Shown piece after piece: positions 28,371-37,388 of a stretch of 64,000 bases of DNA; position 1 is the first letter of the stretch, and the number at the start of each line of letters is the position of its first letter. Location: NCBI RefSeq assembly GCF_014645355.1, contig NZ_BMLS01000003.1:186001-250000 (forward strand), given 5' to 3'. The position numbers and the translations under genes were made by a program. Below the pieces are notes generated by a model. The model saw nothing but the letters and a program-made list of their open reading frames with translations. It was not told the origin of the DNA and ran no database searches. Source of the DNA: Bowmanella pacifica (lineage in GTDB: Bacteria; Pseudomonadota; Gammaproteobacteria; Enterobacterales; Alteromonadaceae).

Positions 28371-29387
28371 CTATGACTTCAGCCCGGTGTATTCCAGCAA
28401 CTGTTCAGCCGACAAGCCCATCTTGAGCTTACCCTGCTCCACCTGATGAATCAGGGTGACAATAACCTGATTCACTCTGCAATTAAGCCCTAAACTCAGT
28501 GCCTGTTCGATAACCGCACCATTGAGATAGGCTATCTCGGTATCCTTGCCCTGTTGCAGATCCCACCACATGGAGGTGCGTACACCAGGGTCGATAGCCA
28601 GCATCGCGGCGGCCACACGGGTAAATAGCCAATCGGGTAAGCGTAATACAAAGGGTAGCCATCCCGCCGGCAATCGAGTCAACTTAGGTAAGGTAATCTG
28701 ATGGCTTTGACAGACACCTAACAATTCATCCATTAACGCGGCTAACACCAGTCGGTAGCCGCGTTGCTCTAGCATGGCTTTTACCGGTATGTCGGCCAGC
28801 GCATTGACTGCATTACTTAAGTTCAACTGTAACTTAGCCCATTGCAATGCCTGCATCTGCGCAGCACTTTGGGTTGGCATCAAGTCACAATCCAGGCTTG
28901 ATACCAACCAATCATTGCCTAGACCGGTTTTGGCCGCTTCCAGTGTCAGCGCTCCTTCTGACCCCCGATGCAGACACCCGGGTGAAGACTCCACCACATT
29001 AAAAGGCACTATCACGCTATATACCTGATGATTGGGATAAATAGCACGAACCAGAGACTCACTGCCTACCCCGTTCTGGCAACAATAGATCTGTGTCTGG
29101 GGGCCAACAAAAGGCTGCGCATCCAAGGCCGCCTGAGCCAGTTGCGTACATTTTACCGTCAGCCATAAGATGTCACATGGTTGGGCATGCTCTGGCCAGT
29201 TACTACCATATATCACAGGATACAAGGGGCCAGCCTGATGACCTTGATAATCGCTGAGCCTGATTCCGTTACTCCAGCGCTGCCGGGCTGCCTCCCTGAC
29301 CACCAAACTGACATTCTGCTCTCGATAAGCCAGTATCGCCCCCAGGTAACCGCCAATTAGTCCGGCACCAAACACCACATGCTGCAT
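28371..29387 (-). CDS. panE: ketopantoate-reductase family oxidoreductase (PanE/ApbA-like)
   Basis: A 338-residue NADPH-dependent reductase. The N-terminal dinucleotide motif is FGAGLIGGYLGAIL, and the middle LQWAKLQLNLSNAVNAL with its lysine and asparagine corresponds to the PanE active-site region; the C-terminal part has the SMWWDLQQGKDTEIAYLNG motif that binds pantoate in PanE (normally SSMLQD, with E in the EI(D/E)YLNG segment). Slightly longer than E. coli PanE (303 aa). It may make pantoate for coenzyme A, or act on another 2-oxo acid. It converges with the preceding gene, 5 bases apart. Confidence 0.82.
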   Translation of the reverse strand: MQHVVFGAGLIGGYLGAILAYREQNVSLVVREAARQRWSNGIRLSDYQGHQAGPLYPVIYGSNWPEHAQPCDILWLTVKCTQLAQAALDAQPFVGPQTQIYCCQNGVGSESLVRAIYPNHQVYSVIVPFNVVESSPGCLHRGSEGALTLEAAKTGLGNDWLVSSLDCDLMPTQSAAQMQALQWAKLQLNLSNAVNALADIPVKAMLEQRGYRLVLAALMDELLGVCQSHQITLPKLTRLPAGWLPFVLRLPDWLFTRVAAAMLAIDPGVRTSMWWDLQQGKDTEIAYLNGAVIEQALSLGLNCRVNQVIVTLIHQVEQGKLKMGLSAEQLLEYTGLKS

Positions 29388-29544
29388 TATTGTTACTCAT
29401 TTTTGTTATTGTCTGAATCATAGAGACAACCCGAATAGATGAGCAAGTCTCAGAGGCACAGATGGACAAATTTAAACCATGTGAAATTCCGCTGAGGCAT
29501 TGTTAACATGGACAAAATAACAAGCGCCTTTTCAAGGAAAACAC

Positions 29545-29976
29545 ATGCAAGCCAGAGGGGAATTTGAAGTCAGGGTCCAGTCTATTCCCAGCTACACACA
29601 GGGCAAAGACGGTATCACATTAGGCAGAATGTCCATCGACAAAACATTCAGCGGTGATTTACAAGGGCAAAGCAAAGGCGAAATGCTCAGTGCCAAGCAT
29701 GCCGACAAGCAAGCTGCAGGTTATGTGGCCATCGAACAAGTTAGCGGCAACCTGGACGGACGTCAGGGTAGCTTTGTCATGCAGCATTACGGCACCATGC
29801 AAGGCGCCAATCAGCATTTGGTGTTGGAGGTATTACCTCACTCGGCCACTGGGCAATTACAAGGATTGTCAGGACGCATGCTGATTAACCTCAGTGGGGG
29901 CCAGCATAGCTATGTGTTTGATTACCGCCTGCCAGAGCCTGAGTCTGTAGACGCACCCGACGAATCCATGTCCTAG
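29545..29976 (+). CDS. DUF3224 protein
   Basis: A 143-residue protein of the DUF3224 family, a small beta-barrel related to the allene-oxide-cyclase-like fold. Family-typical segments are GEFEVRVQ, LGRMSIDKTFSGDL, SKGEMLSAK, GYVAIEQVSGNLDGRQGSF and QHYGTM. No enzymatic role is established for the family. AAGGA-like sequence lies about 7 bases upstream of the ATG. It stands alone between panE (divergent) and the patatin gene. Confidence 0.85.
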   Translation: MQARGEFEVRVQSIPSYTQGKDGITLGRMSIDKTFSGDLQGQSKGEMLSAKHADKQAAGYVAIEQVSGNLDGRQGSFVMQHYGTMQGANQHLVLEVLPHSATGQLQGLSGRMLINLSGGQHSYVFDYRLPEPESVDAPDESMS

Positions 29977-30048
29977 CGACGGCCAGACTTGGAATCTTTG
30001 CCAATGTTCAACTAGCGTTAGAGCATCATAGCAACAAGACTAACCCAA

Positions 30049-31080
30049 ATGACCAGCCAATTTCGCAATCTGATCTTTGAGGGCGGCGGTGTGAAAGGCA
30101 TCGCCTACGTGGGTGCCATGCAGGTGCTGGCCCAACGGGGACACCTGACAGGCATTCGTCGGGTAGGCGGAACCAGTGCCGGGGCGATTAACGCGTTATT
30201 GTTTGCGCTGGGCTTTGATATTGACCAACAATTGACCATACTGCGTTCCACCGATTTTAAAGCCTTTATGGATGACTCCTTTGGCGTAATCCGCGATATC
30301 CGACGACTGGCAAAGGATTATGGTTGGCACAAAGGCGATTACTTTTCTGACTGGCTGATGGCCCTGATTGATGAAAAGCTCGGTCATGGCATGGCAACCT
30401 TTGCTGACTTGCAAGCACAAGGTTTGCCCGACCTGCACGTAATAGGAACCAATCTTTCCACTGGCTATGCGGAAGTATTTTCCCATGAACGCCATGGCAA
30501 TATGCCACTGGTTCAGGCGGTGCGTATCAGTATGTCTATTCCGCTATTTTTTGCCGCCATGCGTTTTGGCGAGAATCAGGACTTGTATGTGGATGGCGGC
30601 GTAATGCGTAATTACCCCATTAAGTTATTTGACCGTCAGCGATACGTAGATACAGCGGAATCGCAGGCGGCGCGTAGTACAGCCTACTATAACAAAGAGA
30701 ATGCCCGCTTTTTATTGGCACACCCAAATCGCAGCCCCTATATATACAATCGGCAAACCTTGGGACTACGCTTGGATAAACAAGAAGAGTTGGCCCTGTT
30801 TCGGTACGACGAGCGCCCCAAGGGTAAGCCCATTAAAAACTTTTCCGACTACGCTAAGGCGCTGATTGGCGCCCTGATGCAGGTGCAGGAGAACCAGCAT
30901 TTACACAGCGACGATTGGCAACGCACCTTATATATTAATACCTTGGATGTCGGGACCACCGACTTTGATATCAGCGAGCAAAAGAAGCAGGCCCTACTGG
31001 AACAAGGTATTCAAGGGGCGGAGACCTACTTCCAGTGGTTTGAAGACAAAAACAATCAGCCCGTTAACCGACTGGGCTAA
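30049..31080 (+). CDS. patatin-like phospholipase
   Basis: A 343-residue patatin-fold lipase. The oxyanion-hole motif is GGGVKGIAYVG at residues 11-21, the nucleophile is in GGTSAGAIN (GxSxG), and the DGG motif with the catalytic aspartate is VDGGVMRNYP. There is no signal peptide, so it is probably cytoplasmic or a secreted effector without a classical signal. Bacterial relatives range from housekeeping lipid turnover to toxin-like enzymes. The last 10 codons overlap a hairpin that may serve as the terminator. No immunity-like gene is beside it. Confidence 0.88.
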   Translation: MTSQFRNLIFEGGGVKGIAYVGAMQVLAQRGHLTGIRRVGGTSAGAINALLFALGFDIDQQLTILRSTDFKAFMDDSFGVIRDIRRLAKDYGWHKGDYFSDWLMALIDEKLGHGMATFADLQAQGLPDLHVIGTNLSTGYAEVFSHERHGNMPLVQAVRISMSIPLFFAAMRFGENQDLYVDGGVMRNYPIKLFDRQRYVDTAESQAARSTAYYNKENARFLLAHPNRSPYIYNRQTLGLRLDKQEELALFRYDERPKGKPIKNFSDYAKALIGALMQVQENQHLHSDDWQRTLYINTLDVGTTDFDISEQKKQALLEQGIQGAETYFQWFEDKNNQPVNRLG

Positions 31081-31085
31081 CGGGC
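31059..31085. terminator. hairpin at the end of the patatin gene
   Basis: AGCCCGTTA (31059-31067) pairs with TAACGGGCT (31077-31085); the stop TAA (31078-31080) lies inside the right arm. No long T tract follows, so termination may be partial. It also faces the end of the convergent phnA gene. Confidence 0.5.
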
Positions 31086-31113
31086 TGACTTTGTATACAG
31101 ATTAGACTAGTTA

Positions 31114-31674
31114 TCAGGCTTTTTTCAGGTAGTCAGCCACCAGTACAATACGCACACCGTTGACACGACCTTCCACATGCTTAGGATTGTCAGTCAGGCT
31201 GATACCACGCACTGCAGTGCCACGTTTAGCGGTAAAACCACCGCCCTTCACATCCAGATCTTTAATCAGTACCACGGTATCGCCGGCGCTAAGGACGGCA
31301 CCATTGCTATCCAAGGTTGGCTCTCGGTCTGAATTATCACCTTTTTGCGCCCAGGTGCTGGTTTCCTCATCCAAATACAACATATCCAGCAGATCCTGTG
31401 CCCAGGTTTCAGAGGATAAGCGCTTCAGCATTCGCCACGCCATAACCTGCACAGCCGGCACCTGACTCCACATACTGTCATTCAAACAGCGCCAGTGGTT
31501 AGTGTCCAGTTCACTTCCTTCAATTTGAGATTGGCAGGTCTGACAAACCAGAATATGGTTATCCACTCTCACTTGATCTATGGGTGGCACAGCCAGCCCT
31601 TGCAGATTCTCGGTCGCGGCACATAATTCACACTTGGCACCAGCGCGCTCAATCAAGGCTTGTTCTATAGACAT
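31114..31674 (-). CDS. yjdM: PhnA/YjdM family zinc-ribbon protein
   Basis: A 186-residue protein of the PhnA (YjdM) family. An N-terminal zinc-ribbon is formed by CELC and CQTCQ (Cys residues near 16, 19, 45 and 48), and the C-terminal PhnA domain contains GDTVVLIKDLDVKGGGFTAKRGT and VEGRVNGVRIVL. The name recalls phosphonate genes in E. coli, but no phosphonate role is shown for YjdM. The ATG at 31674 is preferred since GAGAG precedes it by 6 bases; the upstream ATG at 31680 directly abuts the Shine-Dalgarno. Confidence 0.88.
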   Translation of the reverse strand: MSIEQALIERAGAKCELCAATENLQGLAVPPIDQVRVDNHILVCQTCQSQIEGSELDTNHWRCLNDSMWSQVPAVQVMAWRMLKRLSSETWAQDLLDMLYLDEETSTWAQKGDNSDREPTLDSNGAVLSAGDTVVLIKDLDVKGGGFTAKRGTAVRGISLTDNPKHVEGRVNGVRIVLVADYLKKA

Positions 31675-31904
31675 GATCATCTCTCGTTGTGTAGCGGGCG
31701 CGCATTATGCCACTTTTGAACGCTTTACGCAGCAACGGAAGTTACTTAAGGTTTACTAAAACCTATTGACCTTTTGAGTATGATTAAGCAGCTGTGTGTC
31801 ATTTGTAGGCACTTGCTAGACGCTAATTCAAGGCGTTGTGAAGGTACTGTAGTTGTCGCCTTACAGAAAGCTGACACACGCAGCCCCCTAAGCACGGAGA
31901 AATA

Positions 31905-32498
31905 ATGGACAGACTCCCCCCTATTGCAGAGCACACTAAGCTCAGCACTATTATCCAACTGCCAGATTGGGCCAAGCAAACCACCGATTGGTCAACTCCC
32001 TATCGGACAGATGCGGATAAAATGGCATTGGCCATTGCGCTGTCCAGGCAAAATGTTAAGGATGGCCAGGGAGGCCCTTTTGCCACCGCCATTTTTGATA
32101 TGGACAGCGGACTGGTGTTGTCTGTGGGTGTCAACCAGGTCATGGCCGCGCATAATTCCTGCCTGCACGGTGAGATGATGGCAATTATGCTGGCAGAGCA
32201 ACGGTTAAAGACATTTAGCCTGTCGGAAAATAATGCCCGTTGTGAACTTTTCACCTCCTGTGAGCCCTGTGCCATGTGCCTGGGAGCCATACTTTGGAGT
32301 GGCGTAAAGCGATTGGTCTGTGCCGCAACCGGCGATGATGCCAGAGCTATCGGCTTTGATGAAGGCCCGGTGTTTAGCCAAAGCTATACCTACCTTGAGA
32401 AGCGCGGCATACAGATTCAACGACAACTGCAGCGCGATGCGGCCAAAGCGGTACTCAACTCCTATCAGGCCTCCGGTGGCCCTATTTATAATGGATAA
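31905..32498 (+). CDS. guaD: nucleoside/guanine deaminase, CDA superfamily
   Basis: A 197-residue zinc-dependent deaminase. The catalytic HGE (in CLHGEMMAI) and the zinc-binding TSCEPCAMC motif are intact. Together with GGPFATAIFD and the C-terminal GFDE segment they match bacterial guanine deaminases (GuaD of the Bacillus type) better than tRNA adenosine deaminase. The N-terminus is 25-30 residues longer than in B. subtilis. It would convert guanine to xanthine in purine salvage. GGAGA precedes the ATG by 6 bases. The exact substrate is inferred from family. Confidence 0.82.
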   Translation: MDRLPPIAEHTKLSTIIQLPDWAKQTTDWSTPYRTDADKMALAIALSRQNVKDGQGGPFATAIFDMDSGLVLSVGVNQVMAAHNSCLHGEMMAIMLAEQRLKTFSLSENNARCELFTSCEPCAMCLGAILWSGVKRLVCAATGDDARAIGFDEGPVFSQSYTYLEKRGIQIQRQLQRDAAKAVLNSYQASGGPIYNG

Positions 32499-32521
32499 AA
32501 AAAAGGGCCTGTTGGCCCTTC
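32495..32521 (-). terminator. terminator shared by the deaminase and ahpF
   Basis: AAGGGCC (32503-32509) pairs with GGCCCTT (32514-32520), loop TGTT. A run of A residues (32497-32504) gives a T tract on the minus strand, so it chiefly ends ahpF, which stops at 32533. Confidence 0.75.
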
Positions 32522-32532
32522 TCCATCATCTA

Positions 32533-34089
32533 TTAAGCTGGTGCGGACGAACGCATCAGATAATCAAAGGCGCCAAGACTCGCCGTAGCCCCACTCCCCA
32601 TAGCAATAATAATTTGCTTGAACGGTGCCGTTGTCGCATCTCCGGCTGCGAATACACCTTTAACCGAGGTTTCGCCATTGCTAGCCGTGACAATCTCGCC
32701 GCGCGCTGTCAGTTCCACGCCGCTGTCTTTAAGCCACTCGGTATTAGGTACCAGTCCGATTTGCACAAAGATACCCGCCAATTCAAGCTGGTTATCTTCG
32801 CCGGACACCCGGTCTTTATAGCTCAGACCTTGCACACGCTGGCCGTCGCCATTGACTGCTGTTGTTTGGGCATTGAGTATGATATCGATATTAGCCATCG
32901 AGCGAGCTTTACGTACCAATACCTCGTCGGCCCGTAATTTACTGTCAAATTCCAACACTGTGACGTGCTCAACGATATTGGCCAGATCAATTGCAGCCTC
33001 TATACCCGAGTTACCACCACCGATAACGGCGACTTTCTTGCCTTTAAACAGCGGACCATCACAATGCGGACAGTACGCTACGCCTTTACCACGATATTCA
33101 CGCTCACCAGGCACATTCATTTCGCGCCAGCGCGCTCCTGTAGCCAACACCAGACTTTTACTTTTCAGCACAGCGCCGTTTTCTAGCGTAATTTCCAGCA
33201 TGTCACCTTCTCGCAGGTTCACTACTCGTTGATTGGCCATAATGTCCACGTCGTAGTCCCGCACATGCTCTTCCAGACTGGCCACCAGTTTGGGGCCTTC
33301 GGTTTTCTTTACCGAAATAAAGTTCTCGATCCCCACGGTATCGGCCACCTGACCACCAAAGCGATCAGCAACCACGCCGGTGCGAATGCCTTTACGTGCG
33401 GCATAGATAGCCGCAGATGCACCAGCGGGGCCCGCGCCAACCACTAACAAATCAAAGGCGGCTTTATCTTTTAACGCATCGGCCTGGCGTGCCGCTGCAT
33501 TGGTATCCACTTTGGCCAGAATTTTCTCCAGGGTAATCGCGCCCTGAGAAAAACTCTCGCCATTCAAAAATACGCTGGGGACAGCCATCACATTACGCTG
33601 GCTGACTTCGTCCTGGAACAGGGCCCCATCGATCATCACATGGCTGACCTGTGGGTTAACCGCAGCCATTAAATTCAACGCCTGAACAACCCCTGGGCAA
33701 GTCTGGCAACTCAATGATACATAGGTTTCAAAGTGCAAAGGCCCCGGCAGCGCTTTAATCTGCTCAAGTATGCTCTGTTCCTGCTTGATCGGGTGGCCGC
33801 CACTGTGCAACAGCGCCAGTACCAAGGAGGTAAATTCATGCCCCATGGGCAACCCGGCAAAGGCCATAGATGTCCCAGTATCAGGACTGCTCACCTGCAT
33901 GGAAGGAACGCGCTGGGGTTCTGTGGTCAGTCGGTAGCTCACCAAATCTGACAGTTCTTCGATGTCTCGCGCCAGTGCCAGTAACTGCTGGGATTTCTCG
34001 CTGTCGTCGGTGGCCAACACCAACTCCACAGGGCGTTTCAAATTGGCTAAATAGGTTTTCAGTTGGTCTTTTAAATTGTTGTCTAACAT
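32533..34089 (-). CDS. ahpF: alkyl hydroperoxide reductase subunit F
   Basis: A 518-residue flavoprotein disulfide reductase that recycles AhpC with NADH. The N-terminal thioredoxin-fold domain carries CQTC. The FAD-binding [19 protein letters not shown], the NADH-binding [16 protein letters not shown] and the redox-active CPHCDG are all present, as is the C-terminal [16 protein letters not shown]. The start is placed at the ATG at 34089 ([13 protein letters not shown] aligns with E. coli MLDTNMKTQLKAYL) with GAGGT upstream; an open frame continues 15 codons further. It lies 113 bases downstream of ahpC, with a perfect hairpin between them. Confidence 0.97.
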   Translation of the reverse strand: MLDNNLKDQLKTYLANLKRPVELVLATDDSEKSQQLLALARDIEELSDLVSYRLTTEPQRVPSMQVSSPDTGTSMAFAGLPMGHEFTSLVLALLHSGGHPIKQEQSILEQIKALPGPLHFETYVSLSCQTCPGVVQALNLMAAVNPQVSHVMIDGALFQDEVSQRNVMAVPSVFLNGESFSQGAITLEKILAKVDTNAAARQADALKDKAAFDLLVVGAGPAGASAAIYAARKGIRTGVVADRFGGQVADTVGIENFISVKKTEGPKLVASLEEHVRDYDVDIMANQRVVNLREGDMLEITLENGAVLKSKSLVLATGARWREMNVPGEREYRGKGVAYCPHCDGPLFKGKKVAVIGGGNSGIEAAIDLANIVEHVTVLEFDSKLRADEVLVRKARSMANIDIILNAQTTAVNGDGQRVQGLSYKDRVSGEDNQLELAGIFVQIGLVPNTEWLKDSGVELTARGEIVTASNGETSVKGVFAAGDATTAPFKQIIIAMGSGATASLGAFDYLMRSSAPA

Positions 34090-34171
34090 CACTACCTCGA
34101 CATTCACTGGGCAAAACATTCCCTGCACCGGCAACTGGATGTCGGTGTAAGGTGTAAATAAGGGATAAGCT

Positions 34172-34191
34172 GGGGCCTGATATCAGGCCCC
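34172..34191. repeat. perfect 20-bp palindrome between ahpC and ahpF
   Basis: GGGGCCTGATATCAGGCCCC is its own reverse complement and can form a GC-rich stem in the ahpC 3' flank. No T tract follows on the minus strand, so it is better seen as an mRNA-stabilising or processing hairpin that could give more AhpC than AhpF. Confidence 0.6.
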
Positions 34192-34202
34192 GGGGTCGGG
34201 GT

Positions 34203-34772
34203 TTAGATCTTGCCGACCAGGTCTAACGAAGGAGACAGAGTTTCTTCACCTGGCTGCCATTTAGCCGGGCAAACTTCGCCGTCATGGTTGGCAACGTATT
34301 GTGCTGCCTGTACCTTACGGAACAGTTCAGCAGCGCTACGGCCAATACCCAGGTCATGAACTTCTGCTACTTTGATTTCACCTTCAGGGTTAATCACGAA
34401 AGTACCGCGCAGTGCCAGACCTTCTTCTTCAATCATCACACCGAAGTTACGGCTGATACGGCCAGTTGGGTCACCCACCATTGGGAACTTGATCTTCTTA
34501 ATGGTTTCAGATGCATCATGCCAGGCTTTGTGAGTGAAGTGAGTATCAGTAGATACAGAGTAAACTTCTACACCCAGGGCTTGCAGTCTGTCATAGTAGT
34601 CAGCCAGGTCACCCAGTTCGGTCGGACATACGAAAGTGAAGTCAGCAGGATAGAACATCACTACCGCCCACTTGCCGGCCAGATCCTTGTCAGAAACCGG
34701 TACGAATTCACCATTGTGGTAAGCAGTGGCGTTGAACGGCAGAATTTTAGTATTGATAAGTGATTGAGTCAT
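34203..34772 (-). CDS. ahpC: alkyl hydroperoxide reductase subunit C (2-Cys peroxiredoxin)
   Basis: A 189-residue peroxiredoxin. The peroxidatic Cys49 is in FTFVCPTELGD and the resolving cysteine in HDGEVCPAKW near the C-terminus, so it is a typical 2-Cys enzyme that reduces H2O2 and organic peroxides with electrons from AhpF. The ATG at 34772 has GGAGAA 8-13 bases upstream; an in-frame ATG five codons before is less likely. Transcribed first in ahpC-ahpF with an OxyR-like site upstream. Confidence 0.98.
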   Translation of the reverse strand: MTQSLINTKILPFNATAYHNGEFVPVSDKDLAGKWAVVMFYPADFTFVCPTELGDLADYYDRLQALGVEVYSVSTDTHFTHKAWHDASETIKKIKFPMVGDPTGRISRNFGVMIEEEGLALRGTFVINPEGEIKVAEVHDLGIGRSAAELFRKVQAAQYVANHDGEVCPAKWQPGEETLSPSLDLVGKI

Positions 34773-34819
34773 TGATGAATTCTCCATTGTTTAAAAGGGT
34801 TGCCTCTAAGACAGGAAGA

Positions 34820-34885
34820 AGTGTACTCAATCGGGTTTAATCTTGATAATTGATTGATTCAATTCATGAGATTGGTATTTTAGAT
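34820..34885 (-). promoter_or_regulatory. ahpC promoter with candidate OxyR site
   Basis: Two 15-mers, ATTGATTGATTCAAT (34849-34863) and ATTGGTATTTTAGAT (34871-34885), each have T-N11-A spacing and are separated by exactly 7 bases, the layout of a full OxyR site. Next to it on the minus strand are a weak -35 TATCAA (complement of 34843-34848) and a -10 TACACT (complement of 34820-34825) with a 17-base spacer. A weak -35 touching the activator site is what OxyR-activated promoters show. Confidence 0.55.
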
Positions 34886-34888
34886 TAG

Positions 34889-34908
34889 AAAAGGGGGTGC
34901 CCCCTTTT
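34889..34908 (-). terminator. terminator of the GalNAc operon
   Basis: AAAAGGGGG (34889-34897) pairs with CCCCCTTTT (34900-34908), a 2-base loop. It lies 5 bases past the permease stop codon and separates that operon from the ahpC promoter. Confidence 0.85.
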
Positions 34909-34912
34909 CCGC

Positions 34913-36235
34913 TTATTGTGACCAATGACGCAACTTATGCCCCTTAAAGGCATAGAACAGGATATAGCCATAACAAGGTACCAGCATCAGATAGGCGGAC
35001 TGGCTGTCCAACCACTGATGGGCCAGATAACCATAAAGCAAAGGCAGCAAAGCGCCTCCTGCAATTCCCATAATCAGCAGCGCTGAGCCGGTGGCGGTCA
35101 ATCTGCCTAAACCCTGCAATGCCAAAGGCCACACCGTGGGCCACACCAGCGCATTGGCCAACCCAAGCAGCGCCACGTAAAAAACAGGGTCTGGCACGCT
35201 CGGCACCCCTACCCAGCCAAGCAGGCCCGATGACAGCGTGTTGGAAGTAGGCTCGGCATTGATCACCGCGACACTGAGCAGCACACCAGCTATGGCTGAC
35301 AACTGCAAGCCCTGCCCTTGGCTCAGAAACCTGGGAATAGCCACAACGCCAAGTAAATAACCCAGCATCATAAAGCCCATAGTATAAGATGTCAGCGCCC
35401 CGAAATGGCTGACGCCAAGTTGCTGACCAAACAGGCCAATAGTATCACCAGCGATGACTTCCACGCCCACATAGAAGAATAAGGCAATAACGCCCAGTAT
35501 TAACTGCGGGTGGGCTAATACCTCGCGTCGGCGTACTTTGTTACCCTCACTGCCCCGCAATTCGTCACCCGGCTCGGGGAGCGGTGCAAACTTTACCATC
35601 AGGGTCAACACCAATAACATGCCCGCCATCCACAAGTAAGGGACGATTAGCCGGTGTGCCAACGCATCCAACGCCAGTTGTCGCTCAGAGTCTGACAGGC
35701 CAGCCAAAGCGTCAGGGGTATAGCTGTCCATCCCGGTCAGTATAATGGCGGTAAAAACAATAGGTACGATAAAACCCGCCCCTTTGTTTAACAGTCCCAT
35801 CACACAGATACGCATGGCGGCACTCTCTGGCGGCCCCAGTAAGACCAAATAAGGATTGGATGCCGTTTGCAGAATAGTCAGACCGGTTCCTAACACAAAA
35901 AGCGCCAGTAAAAACAGGCCAAATTGCGCACTCAGCGCGGCCGGAATAAAGGCCAGCGCGCCCACAATCATAATGCCAAGCCCGGCCACCATACCCTTCT
36001 TGTAGCCAATTCTGTCCAGTAACGCTGACATGGGCAAAGCCATCACAACATAGGCAATATAAAAAGCGAATGTCACCAATAGAGCCTGGAATTCATTTAA
36101 TTCACAGACGATACGGAGGAAGGGTATCAGTGAGCCGTTTAGCCAGGTGACAAAGCCAAACAGGAAAAACAAAATAGAGATGACCAACATAGGCAACCAG
36201 ATGTTATTGCCGTTGGTTTTGCAAACCTTGTTCAT
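34913..36235 (-). CDS. agaP: MFS sugar permease, probable GalNAc transporter
   Basis: A 440-residue, about 12-helix MFS protein of the FucP/NagP branch. The N-terminus FFLFGFVTWLNGSLIPFL, the ALLDRIGYKKGM cytoplasmic loop and the GLTILQTASNPYLVLLG segment are typical of FucP-like sugar:H+ symporters, and the pattern is very close to NagP amino-sugar permeases of Alteromonadales. Its place as last gene of an operon with a GalNAc kinase, deacetylase and deaminase makes GalNAc the likely substrate, as for Shewanella AgaP. GAGGAA precedes the ATG by about 8 bases; 10 bases separate it from agaA. Confidence 0.85.
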   Translation of the reverse strand: MNKVCKTNGNNIWLPMLVISILFFLFGFVTWLNGSLIPFLRIVCELNEFQALLVTFAFYIAYVVMALPMSALLDRIGYKKGMVAGLGIMIVGALAFIPAALSAQFGLFLLALFVLGTGLTILQTASNPYLVLLGPPESAAMRICVMGLLNKGAGFIVPIVFTAIILTGMDSYTPDALAGLSDSERQLALDALAHRLIVPYLWMAGMLLVLTLMVKFAPLPEPGDELRGSEGNKVRRREVLAHPQLILGVIALFFYVGVEVIAGDTIGLFGQQLGVSHFGALTSYTMGFMMLGYLLGVVAIPRFLSQGQGLQLSAIAGVLLSVAVINAEPTSNTLSSGLLGWVGVPSVPDPVFYVALLGLANALVWPTVWPLALQGLGRLTATGSALLIMGIAGGALLPLLYGYLAHQWLDSQSAYLMLVPCYGYILFYAFKGHKLRHWSQ

Positions 36236-36245
36236 ACCAGATTCC

Positions 36246-37388
36246 TCAGTTTAAGGGGTGGCCCGCTATCCAGCTGCGTTGCACTTTAAGATCTGCATTT
36301 AACAACAACATGTCGGCGCGCTTTCCTGCCTCCAGTGAACCCAGCTGGGTACTCATTCCCAAAAAGGCGGCGGGGCTGGCTGACGCCATATAAACCGCTT
36401 GGTTAAGCGGTAAATGCAAGGTTTGCACGACATAGCGTACCGCCCCCGCCATATCCAATACCGAACCGGCCAGTGAGCCGGACGGTGCCGTGAGTTTACT
36501 GCCTTCACGTACCACGCGCTCACCATAGAAGGCAAAGTCGGTTTGATTGGTTCCCACAGGTGGCATGGCATCGGTGACCAGCATAATTTTCTCGATACCT
36601 TTGGCGCGAATAGCCAACTTAGCAGACAACGGGTGCACATGATGGCCATCCAAAATCAACCCGCACCAGCTGTCGGCATCAGCCAGGGCAGTGCCCACCA
36701 TACCGGGCTCACGAGAAGTCAAAGCAGACATACCGTTATACAGATGAGTGAAGCCACAAGCACCCGCCTCAAGGGCACTTTGCACCTGGGATGCCGTGGC
36801 GTTGGAATGACCAAGACAGACTCGGACTCCCATACTGACCAATTGACGAATTTGCTCAGGACTAACCACCTCAGGGGCCAGGGTAATGACTTTGGCTCCC
36901 AGATCCTGGCGCGCAAATACCGCCATTTCCTGCTCACTGAGCTCACGCAAATAAGCAGGAGAATGCACCCCGCGCTTAGCCAGCGACATATGCGGCCCCT
37001 CAAAGTGAACACCGACAATGCCAGGTTCATTATCGGCAATGGCCTCGGCAATGGCCTCAGCGGTTTGTCGCATCACCTCAACACTGTCGGTAATCAGGGT
37101 CGGTAGCATGGCTGTGGTGCCAAACTGTGCGTGGGCCGAAAATATCTGCCGGATACCTTCTCGGCTTGGGCTGTCATTGAGCAGTACGCCCCCACCACCA
37201 TTCACTTGTACATCAATAAAGCCAGGAACCAAAAGCCCCTCACCGGCTTGATGCACTTGCTCTTGTGTTGGGGGTTGATGAGAGATGGTCTGAATGCGTC
37301 CTTCAACAATATGCAAATACGCCGGGCTTAACCAATCTCGCCCAATCAGTGCTTTTTCGGCAACCAGCCAGTAATTAGATGCGCTCAT
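36246..37388 (-). CDS. agaA: N-acetylgalactosamine-6-phosphate deacetylase (NagA family)
   Basis: A 380-residue amidohydrolase of the NagA family. Metal and catalytic signatures are LVPGFIDVQVNGGGG, HFEGPH (metal glutamate), LGHSNAT, THLYNGM, DGHHVHP and LVTDAMPP (catalytic aspartate). By operon context it should deacetylate GalNAc-6-P rather than GlcNAc-6-P, as the AgaA-II variant of Shewanella does. Sequence alone does not separate the two activities. It overlaps the kinase gene by 4 bases (ATGA), indicating coupling. Confidence 0.9.
   Translation of the reverse strand: MSASNYWLVAEKALIGRDWLSPAYLHIVEGRIQTISHQPPTQEQVHQAGEGLLVPGFIDVQVNGGGGVLLNDSPSREGIRQIFSAHAQFGTTAMLPTLITDSVEVMRQTAEAIAEAIADNEPGIVGVHFEGPHMSLAKRGVHSPAYLRELSEQEMAVFARQDLGAKVITLAPEVVSPEQIRQLVSMGVRVCLGHSNATASQVQSALEAGACGFTHLYNGMSALTSREPGMVGTALADADSWCGLILDGHHVHPLSAKLAIRAKGIEKIMLVTDAMPPVGTNQTDFAFYGERVVREGSKLTAPSGSLAGSVLDMAGAVRYVVQTLHLPLNQAVYMASASPAAFLGMSTQLGSLEAGKRADMLLLNADLKVQRSWIAGHPLN

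Noticed and set aside
30049-31080. Patatin gene as part of a CBASS-like or toxin defence system
   Set aside because: No cyclic-nucleotide synthase, ubiquitin-like partner or immunity gene is adjacent; the neighbours are ordinary metabolic genes.
31114-31674. PhnA as evidence for a phosphonate pathway
   Set aside because: No other phosphonate gene is nearby and the family is known to be misnamed in this regard.
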